DNA of 64,000 nucleotides from Streptomyces torulosus. GTDB taxonomy: Bacteria > Actinomycetota > Actinomycetes > Streptomycetales > Streptomycetaceae. Of the stretch, positions 44,683 through 53,841 are shown piece by piece (within the stretch, counting starts at the first letter, position 1; each line of letters begins with the position of its first letter). Under the pieces are notes generated by a model, which saw nothing but the letters and a program-made list of their open reading frames with translations, searched no databases and was not told the origin of the DNA. Both the position numbers and the translations under genes were made by a program. The stretch covers positions 1-64,000 of the forward strand of contig NZ_LIRK01000262.1 of NCBI RefSeq assembly GCF_001419765.1, written 5' to 3'.

Positions 44683-46155
44683 CTACGGCGACGTCGGCGC
44701 CGATACCGCGGCGCCGGCGCTCGGCTCCTTGATCATGAGCGGGTGCAGTTCCCAGGCGTCGACCGCGAAGCCGAGGCGCGTGCCCGGCGCGGTGCGGGCC
44801 TGCAGTAGCCACGGGCTCTGCCCTGTGGGGTAGAAGCGCAGGGTGAGGACCTGACCGGTGGTGGTCAGGAAGATCTCGGCGATGGAGTGGTCGACGACCA
44901 CGCGCAGGTCGACGGGTCGGTCTGCCGGGCAGGGCATCCGGTGGGAGCCGCCGCGGGCCCGGCTGTCCAGTGAGGCGTGGTCACGGTCGACGACCAGGTC
45001 GCCCGCATCGACGTCGAGACGGATGTCGAGGTACTCGGCGCCGTCCGGGGTGGTGAGCAGCCGCAGAGCGGCGTTTCCGGTCGGCTCCAGACGGGCCGTC
45101 AGGTCGAAGGCGCGGCCCACCGTGCCCAGGTCCACCGGCTGCGGGCCGTCCGTCGCGCCTGCGGAGTGGAGGGTGTGCCGACCGCGCAGGCCGAGCAGTT
45201 CGGTGGCGGGCCGCTGGCGCAGTGTGCAGTCGTCGTGGACGTGGATCTCGCGGGGCAGCGTGAGGACGCCGGCCCATCCGTCCCCGACGGCCCAGGCTTC
45301 GTCGCGGGCCTCCCACGCCCAGTTCCACAGCAGCCACCGGTTGCCCGGTGCGCGCAGCAGGGCCGGTGCGTAGCAGTCGGGGCCGTGGTCGGCCGGTACC
45401 GGCGGGCCGGCTTCGAAGTGGCCGTCGTGCTCCTCGCCGATCAGCGCCGCGACCCTCAGCGGGCCGGTGGGCTCGGTCCACGTACCGAAGATGAGGGCGC
45501 CGCTCCCGTCGGCCGCCGGAAGGTACTGGGGGCATTCCCAGCCCTCGCCGGAATGCAGGCCGGTGTCGCCGACGGGCTCCGGGCGACGGGCCGCGAAGGG
45601 CCCTCGGCAGGTCCACGTCTCCAGGTCGGGCGAGTCGTACAGGAGGGCGGCGGCGCGGCCGTCCGCGAGGGCGGCGCCGACCAGCATCCGCCAGCCGTCG
45701 CCGTCCTGCCAGACATACGGGTCGCGGTACATCGTGCAGCCCTCGGGCAGCTCGGGGATGAGCAGTTCGCCCCGCGGGGTGAAGGTGCGGCCGCCGTCGT
45801 GTGAGACGGCGGCGGTGACCGGCTGGTGCTGGAAGGAGCGGTCCTCGCGGTGCGCGGAGTAGAAGGCGACCAGCCGTTCGCCGTCGGAGACGGCATTGCC
45901 CGAGAAGCAGCCGTCGGTGTCCGGGCCACCCGGGGTCGGGGAGAGGGCGATCGGCAGTGGCTCCCAGGTCAGCAGGTCGGGGCTGCGGAAGTGGCCCCAG
46001 TGCAGGTTCGCGTGCGTCGCTCCGTACGGGTTGTACTGGTAGCAGACGTGGTAGTGGCCGTCGTGGAAGACCAGTCCGTTGGGGTCGTTGATCCAGTTGT
46101 GGGGCGGGCGCAGGTGCGCCACGGGGCGGTGCGGATCGCGGGGTGTGGTGGACAC
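44683..46155 (-). CDS. Cytoplasmic GH32 beta-fructosidase
   Basis: A 490-residue GH32 enzyme without a signal peptide. The three catalytic motifs are present: NDPNG (nucleophile D24), RDP (D145, 144-146) and EC (acid/base E207 in GWECPQ). The five-bladed propeller is followed by the GH32 beta-sandwich (DLRVVVDHSIAEIFLTTTG). It should hydrolyse sucrose, kestose or short fructans inside the cell. Sequence similarity to the secreted GH32 at 53,842 is limited to the motifs. It follows the GH3 gene on the same strand and belongs with the ABC importer. Confidence 0.9.
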   Translation of the reverse strand: MSTTPRDPHRPVAHLRPPHNWINDPNGLVFHDGHYHVCYQYNPYGATHANLHWGHFRSPDLLTWEPLPIALSPTPGGPDTDGCFSGNAVSDGERLVAFYSAHREDRSFQHQPVTAAVSHDGGRTFTPRGELLIPELPEGCTMYRDPYVWQDGDGWRMLVGAALADGRAAALLYDSPDLETWTCRGPFAARRPEPVGDTGLHSGEGWECPQYLPAADGSGALIFGTWTEPTGPLRVAALIGEEHDGHFEAGPPVPADHGPDCYAPALLRAPGNRWLLWNWAWEARDEAWAVGDGWAGVLTLPREIHVHDDCTLRQRPATELLGLRGRHTLHSAGATDGPQPVDLGTVGRAFDLTARLEPTGNAALRLLTTPDGAEYLDIRLDVDAGDLVVDRDHASLDSRARGGSHRMPCPADRPVDLRVVVDHSIAEIFLTTTGQVLTLRFYPTGQSPWLLQARTAPGTRLGFAVDAWELHPLMIKEPSAGAAVSAPTSP

Positions 46156-46289
46156 ACGCGTGCCTTTCGGTATGTCTGGGTCCCGCCCCGCCGGCCCTCG
46201 ATTCGGCGGGGCGGCCGGGTCGGCGGGGCGGGGGTCTTCGAGCCCGCGTACGGCCTTGAGGTCCGGATGCGGTCAAGTCCGGGACGCGG

Positions 46290-48587
46290 TCAGCTTCGGA
46301 TGCGGAATCGTGCGCTCAGCTGCTGCTCCCGTCGGGAGCTGGGCCCGACGCGGAGTGCGAACTCGCCCGGTTCGACCACGCGGCGGTTGTCGGCCGTGAC
46401 GAGTGAGCACTGCGCGGCAGGGATGCTGACGTCGGCGTCCAGGCTTTCGCCGGGAGGGATCTCGACCTGGGTGAACGCCTTCAGCTCCTGCTCGGCCCAG
46501 GTGACGCTGGTGGTCAGGTCGCTGATGTACGCCTGGACCGTCTCCAGGGCCGGACGGCTGCCGCTGTTGGTGAGTCGTACCGTCGCGTGGACGGTGCCGT
46601 CGGCGGGGATGTCCGGGTCGTGGACGACGAGGTCGGAGTAGCTGACGGCGGTGTAGGAGAGGCCCTCGCCGAACGCGAACAGGGGGTCCTGGGTGAGGTC
46701 GGCGTAGCGGTTCCCGTGCTGGCCCCGCACCTGGTTGTAGAAGACCGGCTGCTGCCCGACGTGGCGTGCGAAGGAGACGGGCAGCCGGCCGCTGGGTTCG
46801 ATGAGCCCGAGGAGCAGTTCGGCGACGGCGCGGCCGCCGCGCATGCCCGGGTTGAACGCCTCGATGAGTGCGGCCGCGTTCAGTGCCGAGTCCGGGAGGG
46901 TGCTCGGCTTGGACTGGGCGAGTACGACGATCATGGGCGTGCCGGTGGAGGCGACCGCGTCCAGCAGTGCGATCTGGCCTCCCTGGAGGTCGAGCGTGGC
47001 TGTGGAGCGCACCTCTCCGGTGAGGGCGATGGTGTCCCCCACGACCACGACGGCGTAGTCGGCGGCCTGGGCGGCGGCGGTGGCCTCCTCAAGTTGCGTC
47101 TGGTCGACGGGGGCGGGGGTGAAGACGTCCGGCTGTGGTTGGCCGTCCGGGCCGAGGGACCACCCGGTGTTCTGGTCGGGGCTCGCGATGTCGGCTCCGC
47201 GTGCGTGCGTGATGGTCCAGTCGGCGGGTGCCACGGCGCGAAGGCCGTCGAGCACCGTCTCCACCGACTCGCGGGGATGTCCTTCGGGCATCCACGGAAC
47301 CTGGCCGGTGGCTCCCGCCCAGTCGCCGAGCATGGCTTCCGTGCTGTCGGCGTTGGGGCCGATCACCGCGATCGTCCGCGGAGTACCCCGGCTCACCGCG
47401 CGGCCGGTTCCGTCCTGGGGCAGCCCGCCTTCCAGGGGCAGGACTCCTTCGTTGCGCAGCAGCACCAGGGAGCGTCGGGCGGTCTCGAGGTTGAGGTCGG
47501 CGTGGGTGCGACAGCCGATCACCTGCGCCTGCCGCTCGGGGTCGGGGGCGCGCGGGTCCTCGAAGAGCCCGAGTTCGAACTTCAGCCGCAGCACCCGCCG
47601 CACCGCGTCATCGATCTGCTGCTCTTCGACCAGGCCGCGGGCGACCGCCTCCTGCGCGCCCTCGAAGAAGGCGGGGGTGGCCATGACGAGGTCGTTCCCG
47701 GAGTTGACGGCGACCGCCGCCGCTTCGGCGTAGTCGGCGCAGGTCCGCTGGTCGTAGACCATCCGGCCGACGTTGTCCCAGTCGGTCACCAGCGTGCCGG
47801 TGAAGCCCCACTCGCCCTTGAGCACGTCGTTGATCAGCCACTCGTTCGCGGTGATGGGCACCCCGTCGATCGACTGGTACCCGAGCATGAGGGCCCGGCA
47901 GCCGGCCCGGACCGCCTGCTCGAACGGCGGCAGGAACCACGAGCGCAGCTTGCGCGGGCTGAGATCGGCCTCGCTCGCGTCGCGCCCGCCGAGGGTCTCG
48001 GAGTAGCCCGCGAAGTGCTTGGCGTACGCCAGCACGGCGGTCGGGTCGCTGAGTCCCTCGCCCTGATAGCCGCGCACCATCGCCGCCCCGAGTTCGCCGA
48101 TCAGGAACGGGTCCTCGCCGAACGTCTCGTTGATCCGGCCCCAGCGCAGGTCCCGGGTGATGCACAGAACCGGGGAGAACGTCCCGTGGATTCCGGTCGC
48201 CGCGATCTCGGTCGCGGCCGCACGGGCCACCCGGTGGAGCAGGGCGGGGTCCCAGGCGCAGGCCATGGCCAGCTGGGTCGGGAAGATCGTCGCGCCGGGC
48301 CAGAACGAGTGACCGTGGATGCCGTCGTCGGCGGTCAGCAGCGGAATGCCGAGCCGTGTCCGCCGGGCCAGTTCCATGGCCTGCGGCATCAGGTCGGGAG
48401 ACACGTGCAGGACCGATCCGGCCAGCTTGGCCGACACGATGTCCGCCAGGTCCCCGTGTTGTGCGTCGAGCATCAGCAGCTGCCCGACTTTCTCCGGCAG
48501 GGTCATCCGTGACAGCAGGTCTTCGGTTCTCGCTTCCACGGTCGCTTCCGGGTCCAGGTACACGATGGTGCGGACCGGCTGTCCCAC
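46290..48587 (-). CDS. GH3 beta-glucosidase-type enzyme, cytoplasmic
   Basis: I choose GTG 48,587 (VGQPVRTIVYL), preceded by GGAG; upstream codons in the frame are low-quality and cross the promoter. The 765-residue product has no signal. It shows the GH3 N-domain (LLSRMTLPEKVGQLL; KHFAGYSETLGGRD; nucleophile Asp in LVTDWDNVGRMV), the second domain (RRSLVLLRNEGVLPL; VIGPNADSTEAMLGDWAG) and a fibronectin-III-like end. The KHFAGYSETLGGRD and TDWDNV motifs are intact. It would cleave beta-glucosides or beta-xylosides imported by the adjacent ABC system. Confidence 0.88.
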   Translation of the reverse strand: MGQPVRTIVYLDPEATVEARTEDLLSRMTLPEKVGQLLMLDAQHGDLADIVSAKLAGSVLHVSPDLMPQAMELARRTRLGIPLLTADDGIHGHSFWPGATIFPTQLAMACAWDPALLHRVARAAATEIAATGIHGTFSPVLCITRDLRWGRINETFGEDPFLIGELGAAMVRGYQGEGLSDPTAVLAYAKHFAGYSETLGGRDASEADLSPRKLRSWFLPPFEQAVRAGCRALMLGYQSIDGVPITANEWLINDVLKGEWGFTGTLVTDWDNVGRMVYDQRTCADYAEAAAVAVNSGNDLVMATPAFFEGAQEAVARGLVEEQQIDDAVRRVLRLKFELGLFEDPRAPDPERQAQVIGCRTHADLNLETARRSLVLLRNEGVLPLEGGLPQDGTGRAVSRGTPRTIAVIGPNADSTEAMLGDWAGATGQVPWMPEGHPRESVETVLDGLRAVAPADWTITHARGADIASPDQNTGWSLGPDGQPQPDVFTPAPVDQTQLEEATAAAQAADYAVVVVGDTIALTGEVRSTATLDLQGGQIALLDAVASTGTPMIVVLAQSKPSTLPDSALNAAALIEAFNPGMRGGRAVAELLLGLIEPSGRLPVSFARHVGQQPVFYNQVRGQHGNRYADLTQDPLFAFGEGLSYTAVSYSDLVVHDPDIPADGTVHATVRLTNSGSRPALETVQAYISDLTTSVTWAEQELKAFTQVEIPPGESLDADVSIPAAQCSLVTADNRRVVEPGEFALRVGPSSRREQQLSARFRIRS

Positions 48588-48652
48588 GTTTAACTCCCAG
48601 TGATGTGTGGTGAGGGGCGGAGAGTCGATGTCCGGCGGCGGTCGCCGGGGCG

Positions 48653-49543
48653 TCACTTCAGGCCTGTGGTGGCGATGCCGGCCACGAACTGGCGCTGGAA
48701 GACGAGGAAGACGACCATCACCGGCAGCAGGACCACCACGGCACCGGCGAGCAGGATGCCGAAGCGGGTGAAGGACTGCCCGCTGCTGGCCAGGGCGAGG
48801 CCGACGGGAAGGGTGTACTGGCTCTCGTTCTGGGCCACGACCAGGGGCCACAGGAAGTTGTTCCAGGAGCCGAGGAAGGTGATGATCCCGAGGGTGGCGA
48901 GGGCCGGCTTGGTCAGCGGAAGGATGATCTTCCAGTAGATGGCCAGTTCGCGGCAGCCGTCGACACGGGCGGCGTCGATCAGCTCGTCGGGCAGGGTGGA
49001 GATGAACTGCCGCATCAGGAACACCCCGAAGGGGCCGGCCAGGAACGGCAGGATCAGCCCGAACAGGGAGCCGGACAACTGCATGTTGGACACCAGCACG
49101 TACAGGGGGACGAAGGTGACCAGACCGGGAATCATGAGCGTCCCCATGACCAGCAGGAAGACGGCGCGCTGTCCGCGGAACTCCAGTTTGGCCAGGGCGT
49201 ATCCGAGCATCGAGCAGAAGAGGAGGTTGCCCGCGGTGACGGCGAGGGCCACGGTCACGGAGTTGGCGAACATGCTCGTGAAGTCGAGCCTGCTGAACAG
49301 CTCACCGTAGTTGGCCGTGGTGGGCGCCGTGGGTATCAGCACGGGCGGCACCCTGCGGATGTCGGCCTCGGGCTTGAAGGAGCCGGAGAGCATCCACAGG
49401 AACGGCGCGATCATGAGCAGCAGGGCACCGGCGAGCGGTATGTACAGCCAGGGTTGACCCCAGGTCCGGCGGATGCGGCGGCGCCTCAGTACACGGTCCG
49501 TGCCGGGGTGGTGCGGTGTGGGACGAGTGGAGAGGGTGCTCAT
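48653..49543 (-). CDS. ABC sugar transporter permease, MalG type
   Basis: A 296-residue CUT1 permease with six membrane helices (first LYIPLAGALLLMIAPFLWML). The EAA loop appears near ELIDAARVDGCRELAIYWKI, ending ILPLTKPALATLGI. It starts 6 bp after the MalF-type gene stop. The ATPase subunit is not in the operon; Streptomyces CUT1 importers usually share a distant MsiK-type ATPase. Confidence 0.9.
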   Translation of the reverse strand: MSTLSTRPTPHHPGTDRVLRRRRIRRTWGQPWLYIPLAGALLLMIAPFLWMLSGSFKPEADIRRVPPVLIPTAPTTANYGELFSRLDFTSMFANSVTVALAVTAGNLLFCSMLGYALAKLEFRGQRAVFLLVMGTLMIPGLVTFVPLYVLVSNMQLSGSLFGLILPFLAGPFGVFLMRQFISTLPDELIDAARVDGCRELAIYWKIILPLTKPALATLGIITFLGSWNNFLWPLVVAQNESQYTLPVGLALASSGQSFTRFGILLAGAVVVLLPVMVVFLVFQRQFVAGIATTGLK

Positions 49544-49549
49544 GGGTCG

Positions 49550-50536
49550 TCAGTCCTTGTCTCGCAGCACGCGGAACTGCAGCACGGTCAGCGCCACGAT
49601 GAGGACGAAGATGACGTAGCTGGCGGCCGACGCCATCTCGTAGTTGCCGTTGCCGAACTGCTTGTAGGCGTACAACGTGGCCGACAGGGTGGAGTCCAGC
49701 GGTCCTCCGTCGGTCATCACGAACGGCTCGTCGAAGAACTGCAGATAGCCGATGCCCGTGGTCACGGCGGTCAGCAGCAGGGCCGGACGCAGGAGCGGGA
49801 AGGTGACCCGCCAGAACCGCTGCCACGCCCCGGCGCCGTCGAGTTCGGCCGCCTCCATCAGGGACTGGGGGACGGACTGCAGACCCGCCAGCATGATGAT
49901 CATGACGGTGCCGAGGTTGCGCCACACCGCCATCACGATCATGACGGGCAGAGCGAAGCGGGTGTCCGCCAGCCAGGCCGGTCCGTCGATCCCGAACCAG
50001 CCGAGGACGAGGTTCACCAGGCCCGCGCGAGGTTCGAGGAGCGTCTTCCACACCACGGCGACGGCGACGATGCTGGTGATCACCGGCAGGTAGAAGCCGA
50101 CCCGGAAGACGGCCCTGAAGCGCCGGATGCCGCGGTCGAGGGCGACCGCCGCGGCAAGCCCGGCGGCCAGCGTCAGCGGCAGGGCCACCAGGACGAACAC
50201 GGCCGTGTTGCGCAGGGCCGTGAAGAACTGTTCGTCCTGGAAGAGCCGCACGTAGTTGTCGAGGCCGATGAACGACACGTTCAGGGGTGTGCGCAGGTCG
50301 GAGCTGCTGGTGTCGGTCAGGCTCATCAGCAGCGACCAGACGAGCGGCAGCAGCATGAAGGTCGCGAACAGCGCGAGGAAGGGCGCGGCGAGGATCCAGG
50401 CGGCCCGGGCCTGCCTGCCCCGTGCCAGGCCCCGGAGCGGGAGGCGCCGGCGTTCGGCACGTCGCTCCGGCCCCGCGGTGCTCTGCTGGTTGGTGTCGCC
50501 CCGCCCGGGGAGCGTTTTCGTGGACATGGATGTCAT
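49550..50536 (-). CDS. ABC sugar transporter permease, MalF type
   Basis: A 328-residue CUT1 permease with six membrane helices (first AWILAAPFLALFATFMLLP). The EAA loop reads SLMEAAELDGAGAWQRFWRV, followed by TFPLLRPAL. An in-frame ATG three codons in is an alternative start. It sits between the solute-binding protein gene (35 bp upstream) and the MalG-type gene. Confidence 0.9.
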   Translation of the reverse strand: MTSMSTKTLPGRGDTNQQSTAGPERRAERRRLPLRGLARGRQARAAWILAAPFLALFATFMLLPLVWSLLMSLTDTSSSDLRTPLNVSFIGLDNYVRLFQDEQFFTALRNTAVFVLVALPLTLAAGLAAAVALDRGIRRFRAVFRVGFYLPVITSIVAVAVVWKTLLEPRAGLVNLVLGWFGIDGPAWLADTRFALPVMIVMAVWRNLGTVMIIMLAGLQSVPQSLMEAAELDGAGAWQRFWRVTFPLLRPALLLTAVTTGIGYLQFFDEPFVMTDGGPLDSTLSATLYAYKQFGNGNYEMASAASYVIFVLIVALTVLQFRVLRDKD

Positions 50537-50570
50537 CCGTCCGTACGAGGGCTGCTCATGGCGGTGGTGC

Positions 50571-51869
50571 TCAGCGACCGGTGCCGATGCTGCTGGCCTT
50601 GGACTGCAGCGCCTTCTGCACCTCGGCGACGGTGGCCTTGCCGAGGGCCAGCTTCTCCAGTTCGGAGTCGATGGCGTCGGCGATCTGCTGCCAGGTCGTG
50701 AGGGCGGGCGGCGCCTTGCTGACCTTGAGCTGCTCGTCGAACGGCTTCATGTTCTCGTCCGCGCTCAGGTTCCCGTCCGACCACGCCTGGGGCGAGGCAG
50801 GCAGGCCGCCGGTGGCCTTGACATAGGCCGCGAGGTTGGCGGGCTCGGTCAGGAACCGGGCGAACTTCCATGCCGCGTCGGGGTTCTCCGCCTCCTTGAA
50901 CACCGCCAGGTCGGTGCCGCCGGCGAACCCGGCCGGCTGCTCGGAGTACGGCACCGGCATGGTCTTCCACTTGCCGTCCAGCTCCGGGGCGTCCTTGTGG
51001 AAGCTGGCACCGGCCCACGCGGCCTGCTGATAGGTGGCGATCAGCCCGTCCCGGAAGCCCTGCACACCGTCCGACCTGTCGGTCGGCGCCAGGCCCTTCT
51101 GCGGGACGCTCGCCCAGTACTCCAGCGCCTTGGCGACCTCGGGCGTGTCGAAGGTGAACTTCTCGGTCTTGGCGTCGTAGATGTCACCGCCCTGCTGCCA
51201 GACCATCGGCACCCAGAAGACCCAGGAGTTGAAGCCCATCACCAGCCCGGCGGCATGGCGCAGCTTGGGGTTCTGCTTCCCGGCTGTGGCCTGGATGGCC
51301 TTGAGGTCCTTCAGATACCCCTCCCGGTCGCCGGCCAGGGCACCCTTGATACCGGCCTTCTCGGTGAGGTCGGTCCGGTAGTAGACCACCGTGGTGTCGG
51401 CGGTGAACGGGACGCCGTAGGAGGTGTCCTTGTACTTGGTGGTGTCCCACTGGCCGGGGTAGAAGTCCGACGACTTGATCGACGTCGGGGTGGCCTGGAA
51501 GCCGTTCATGGCGGCCATCTCGGCCATCCAGGTGCTCCCGATCATGGACATGTCCGGTGTGTTGCCGCCGGCTATCGCGGTGGTCAGCTTGTCGTGGGCG
51601 CCGTCCCACGGGACCGCGGTGATCTTGACGTCGGCGTCCGGGTTCTCCTGCTCGAACTTCTCGGCCAGGTCCTTCAGGGCGGGTTCGATGTCGCCCAGGT
51701 TCCACATGACCACGGTCCCCTTGGCCTTGCCCGCGCCGATCTCGGCGGGCGCGTCCTTGCCGGGACCGGAGTCCTCGCTCCGGCCACAGCCGGTGGCCAC
51801 CAGGGCTGCCGTGACGGTGACGCACAGGACCTGGACGGTTCTGACAGCGTGACGGGTCGATATACGCAT
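50571..51869 (-). CDS. ABC sugar-binding lipoprotein
   Basis: I choose ATG 51,869, with AAGGAG upstream; the frame extends further but without coding character. A lipoprotein signal ends at VATGC (Cys28). The 432-residue protein has the CUT1 solute-binding features: VVMWNLGDIEPALKDLAEKF, a QENPDADVKITAVPWDGAHD segment, and GYLKDLKAIQ with W-rich C-terminal helices. As the first gene of the operon it sets specificity; fructans or beta-glucosides are suggested by the neighbours. Confidence 0.88.
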   Translation of the reverse strand: MRISTRHAVRTVQVLCVTVTAALVATGCGRSEDSGPGKDAPAEIGAGKAKGTVVMWNLGDIEPALKDLAEKFEQENPDADVKITAVPWDGAHDKLTTAIAGGNTPDMSMIGSTWMAEMAAMNGFQATPTSIKSSDFYPGQWDTTKYKDTSYGVPFTADTTVVYYRTDLTEKAGIKGALAGDREGYLKDLKAIQATAGKQNPKLRHAAGLVMGFNSWVFWVPMVWQQGGDIYDAKTEKFTFDTPEVAKALEYWASVPQKGLAPTDRSDGVQGFRDGLIATYQQAAWAGASFHKDAPELDGKWKTMPVPYSEQPAGFAGGTDLAVFKEAENPDAAWKFARFLTEPANLAAYVKATGGLPASPQAWSDGNLSADENMKPFDEQLKVSKAPPALTTWQQIADAIDSELEKLALGKATVAEVQKALQSKASSIGTGR

Positions 51870-52292
51870 GGTGCGGCTCCTTGCCAGTGAGCGATACGGA
51901 AGCGGGTGTGCCGGCGAGCGGCGAAGTGGGGGAGCGGACGTGCGCTCGGACGCGTGGTCCCACGAGTGGGGACCGTGTGCGGAGAGAGCGGCATCGACGG
52001 TCAGACGCAAGACGCGGGTCGCGGCAGGGAAGTCCGACGCTGAGTGGGACGACGGCCCGGCGGGATGTGCCAGGCGCATCGATCGGTGTCCGGGATCAGG
52101 AACGCGCGAGAAAGAGGGTGCGTGTGTGCGCTGCCACGCCAACGCAGGCGCGGCCGAACGGAGTGGTGAGGAGGGGGAGGCCGAAGAGGGTTCGCCGAGA
52201 CCTCGGGAGGACAGGGGCGGTGTGTCACACAGCGGCGACACACCGCCCGACCACGAAGCGCCGACCGGCCGGGCGCATCGCGGTGAGGAGCG
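51870..52292. promoter_or_regulatory. 423-bp gap upstream of the sugar ABC operon
   Basis: No gene. It must hold the promoter of the binding-protein operon and the 3' end of the lacI transcript. I see GCATCGATC near 52,076, a partial match to the palindrome upstream of the secreted GH32 gene, but no full repeat. A hairpin-like GC-rich stretch lies near 52,216-52,260. Confidence 0.4.
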
Positions 52293-53300
52293 TCAGTTCG
52301 CGCTCGGCCCCAAGGTCGAGCCACGCACCACGAGGCTGGTGGGAATGATGCGCGAGGTGGCGGCTTCCGGAGATCTGCGCACATGGTCCAGCAGCAGACG
52401 CGCCGCTGCCTCACCCATCTCCCGCATCGGCTGGCGGATGGTGGTCAGCGCCGGATAGGTGTAGGACGCCACCTCGACGTCATCGAACCCCACCACGGCG
52501 ACATCCTGCGGAACACGAAGGCCGGCCTCGTTCAAGGCCACGAGCACACCTGCCGCGGAGGGGTCGTTGTGCCCGAAGACCGCGTCGAACTCCACGCCGT
52601 CCGCGAGAGCTTTCGCGACCGCGGCCCGGCTGGTGTCGAAGAGGAAGTCGCCGCAGACGATGCTGCGCCGGTCGAGCTCGATCCCGGCCTGCGCATAGAC
52701 ATCGACGAAGCCGCCCAACCGTTCCTCGGTACAGCCGAACCCCTCGGGGCCTGTCACCACCAGAGGGCGACGACGGCCGATGTCCAGCAGATGGCGTGCC
52801 GCCTGTTCACCGCCCTCCCTGTTGGTGGTGGCCACGTAGGGGAACCCCGGCCGGTGAAAGCGGTCATCGATCAGCACCATCGGCAGCCCCGCTTCGTGCA
52901 GTTCCGTGATGTATCCCAGGGCGCCCTCGGGCTCTATCACCAGCAGACCGTCGAACGACTTCGCGGCGACCTGCAGGCCCAGTCTGCGCAGCGACTCCTC
53001 ACCGCGGCTACAGGTCAGCATGCGCAGACCGAACCCCTCGGTCTCCAGTGTCTCGACGACTGCCTGCACGATGCCGGCCCAGGCCCATGCCATGTCAGGG
53101 ACCAGCATGCCGATCATCTGCGTCGTGCCGCGGGCGAGCCCCACGGCCCCGGCGCTCGGCACGTAGCCCAGCTCCGAGATCGCCTTGCGGACCTTCAAGA
53201 CGGTGTTCTCGTTGATCTCGCCCTTGCTGTTCAGCACCCGCGAAACCGTCGTCTTGCTCACTCCGGCCCGCGTGGCCACGTCGGCGATGGTGACTCCCAT
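52293..53300 (-). CDS. LacI-family transcriptional regulator of the fructan locus
   Basis: I choose ATG 53,300, preceded by GGGAGGTGAC; 335 residues. The LacI HTH is at the start (VTIADVATRAGVSKTTVSRV, then LNSKGEINENTVLKVRKA). The effector domain follows (IGMLVPDMAWAWAGIVQAVV, then DGLLVIEP, and GFDDVEVASYTYPALTTIRQ). All helix-turn-helix and hinge residues are in place. It lies between the leftward ABC operon and the rightward secreted GH32 gene and most likely represses both in the absence of a fructan-derived sugar. Confidence 0.9.
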   Translation of the reverse strand: MGVTIADVATRAGVSKTTVSRVLNSKGEINENTVLKVRKAISELGYVPSAGAVGLARGTTQMIGMLVPDMAWAWAGIVQAVVETLETEGFGLRMLTCSRGEESLRRLGLQVAAKSFDGLLVIEPEGALGYITELHEAGLPMVLIDDRFHRPGFPYVATTNREGGEQAARHLLDIGRRRPLVVTGPEGFGCTEERLGGFVDVYAQAGIELDRRSIVCGDFLFDTSRAAVAKALADGVEFDAVFGHNDPSAAGVLVALNEAGLRVPQDVAVVGFDDVEVASYTYPALTTIRQPMREMGEAAARLLLDHVRRSPEAATSRIIPTSLVVRGSTLGPSAN

Positions 53301-53373
53301 GTCACCTCCCTTCTCTCCCGGTAGAGGCGGAAGACGTCCTCCCGCGCCGAAGGGCCGATCGTACAGCGACCCT

Positions 53374-53427
53374 CGGAACCGGTACCGGAAGCGGTTCCGG
53401 AACCGGTTTCGGTACCGGTTCCGGAAG
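53374..53427. repeat. Nine tandem CGGNNN hexamers forming a near-perfect 50-bp palindrome
   Basis: The run is CGGAAC, CGGTAC, CGGAAG, CGGTTC, CGGAAC, CGGTTT, CGGTAC, CGGTTC, CGGAAG. Bases 53,374-53,387 are the exact reverse complement of 53,410-53,423, around the centre TTCCGGAA. It lies 74 bp upstream of the lacI start. Confidence 0.8.
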
Positions 53428-53701
53428 TGAAGCACCGAGAGGACCGACCGGTCAACACATCGGAAACAAATCGCCTGGCCGGCCGGTCGCGACCTCGCCG
53501 ATGCCCCGGAAGGCAGCAGGAAGTCGCCCGGCTTTACCTGCTCTGACCTGCACGGTTGCGGCACGGGATCCGCCGGGCCTCGCACGTGTGGGCACAGTTC
53601 GCGACCGCCGACGACGCCCGAGGGTCGTAGCCCGTATCGGAGCGATCGCGTCAGAACCGTTGACGCACTGGCCGGATTGCGCTTCATAATCGGGCACTCG
53701 C

Positions 53702-53731
53702 TGTCATCGATGACATAAGTCAACGATGACA
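53702..53731. promoter_or_regulatory. Candidate LacI-family operator upstream of the secreted GH32
   Basis: A perfect 14-bp palindrome TGTCATCGATGACA (53,702-53,715) is followed by a second half-site TCAACGATGACA (53,720-53,731). The central ATCGAT and even symmetry fit LacI-type operators. It lies 110-140 bp before the GH32 start, in the divergent region with lacI. Confidence 0.5.
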
Positions 53732-53841
53732 CTCCAGTCGGCTGCGTGGACGTCGCCGTCGCTGGGATGCCAACTTTCGATCCGCCCGCGCCATGGCCGC
53801 GGTCACCGCTGCGCGGACGGTCCGCGGGACAAGGAGTCACC

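Noticed and set aside
53185-53430. A small protein ending in repeated Arg-Phe/Tyr-Arg residues
   Set aside because: The repeats simply translate the CGGNNN hexamer tract; no ribosome site or domain.
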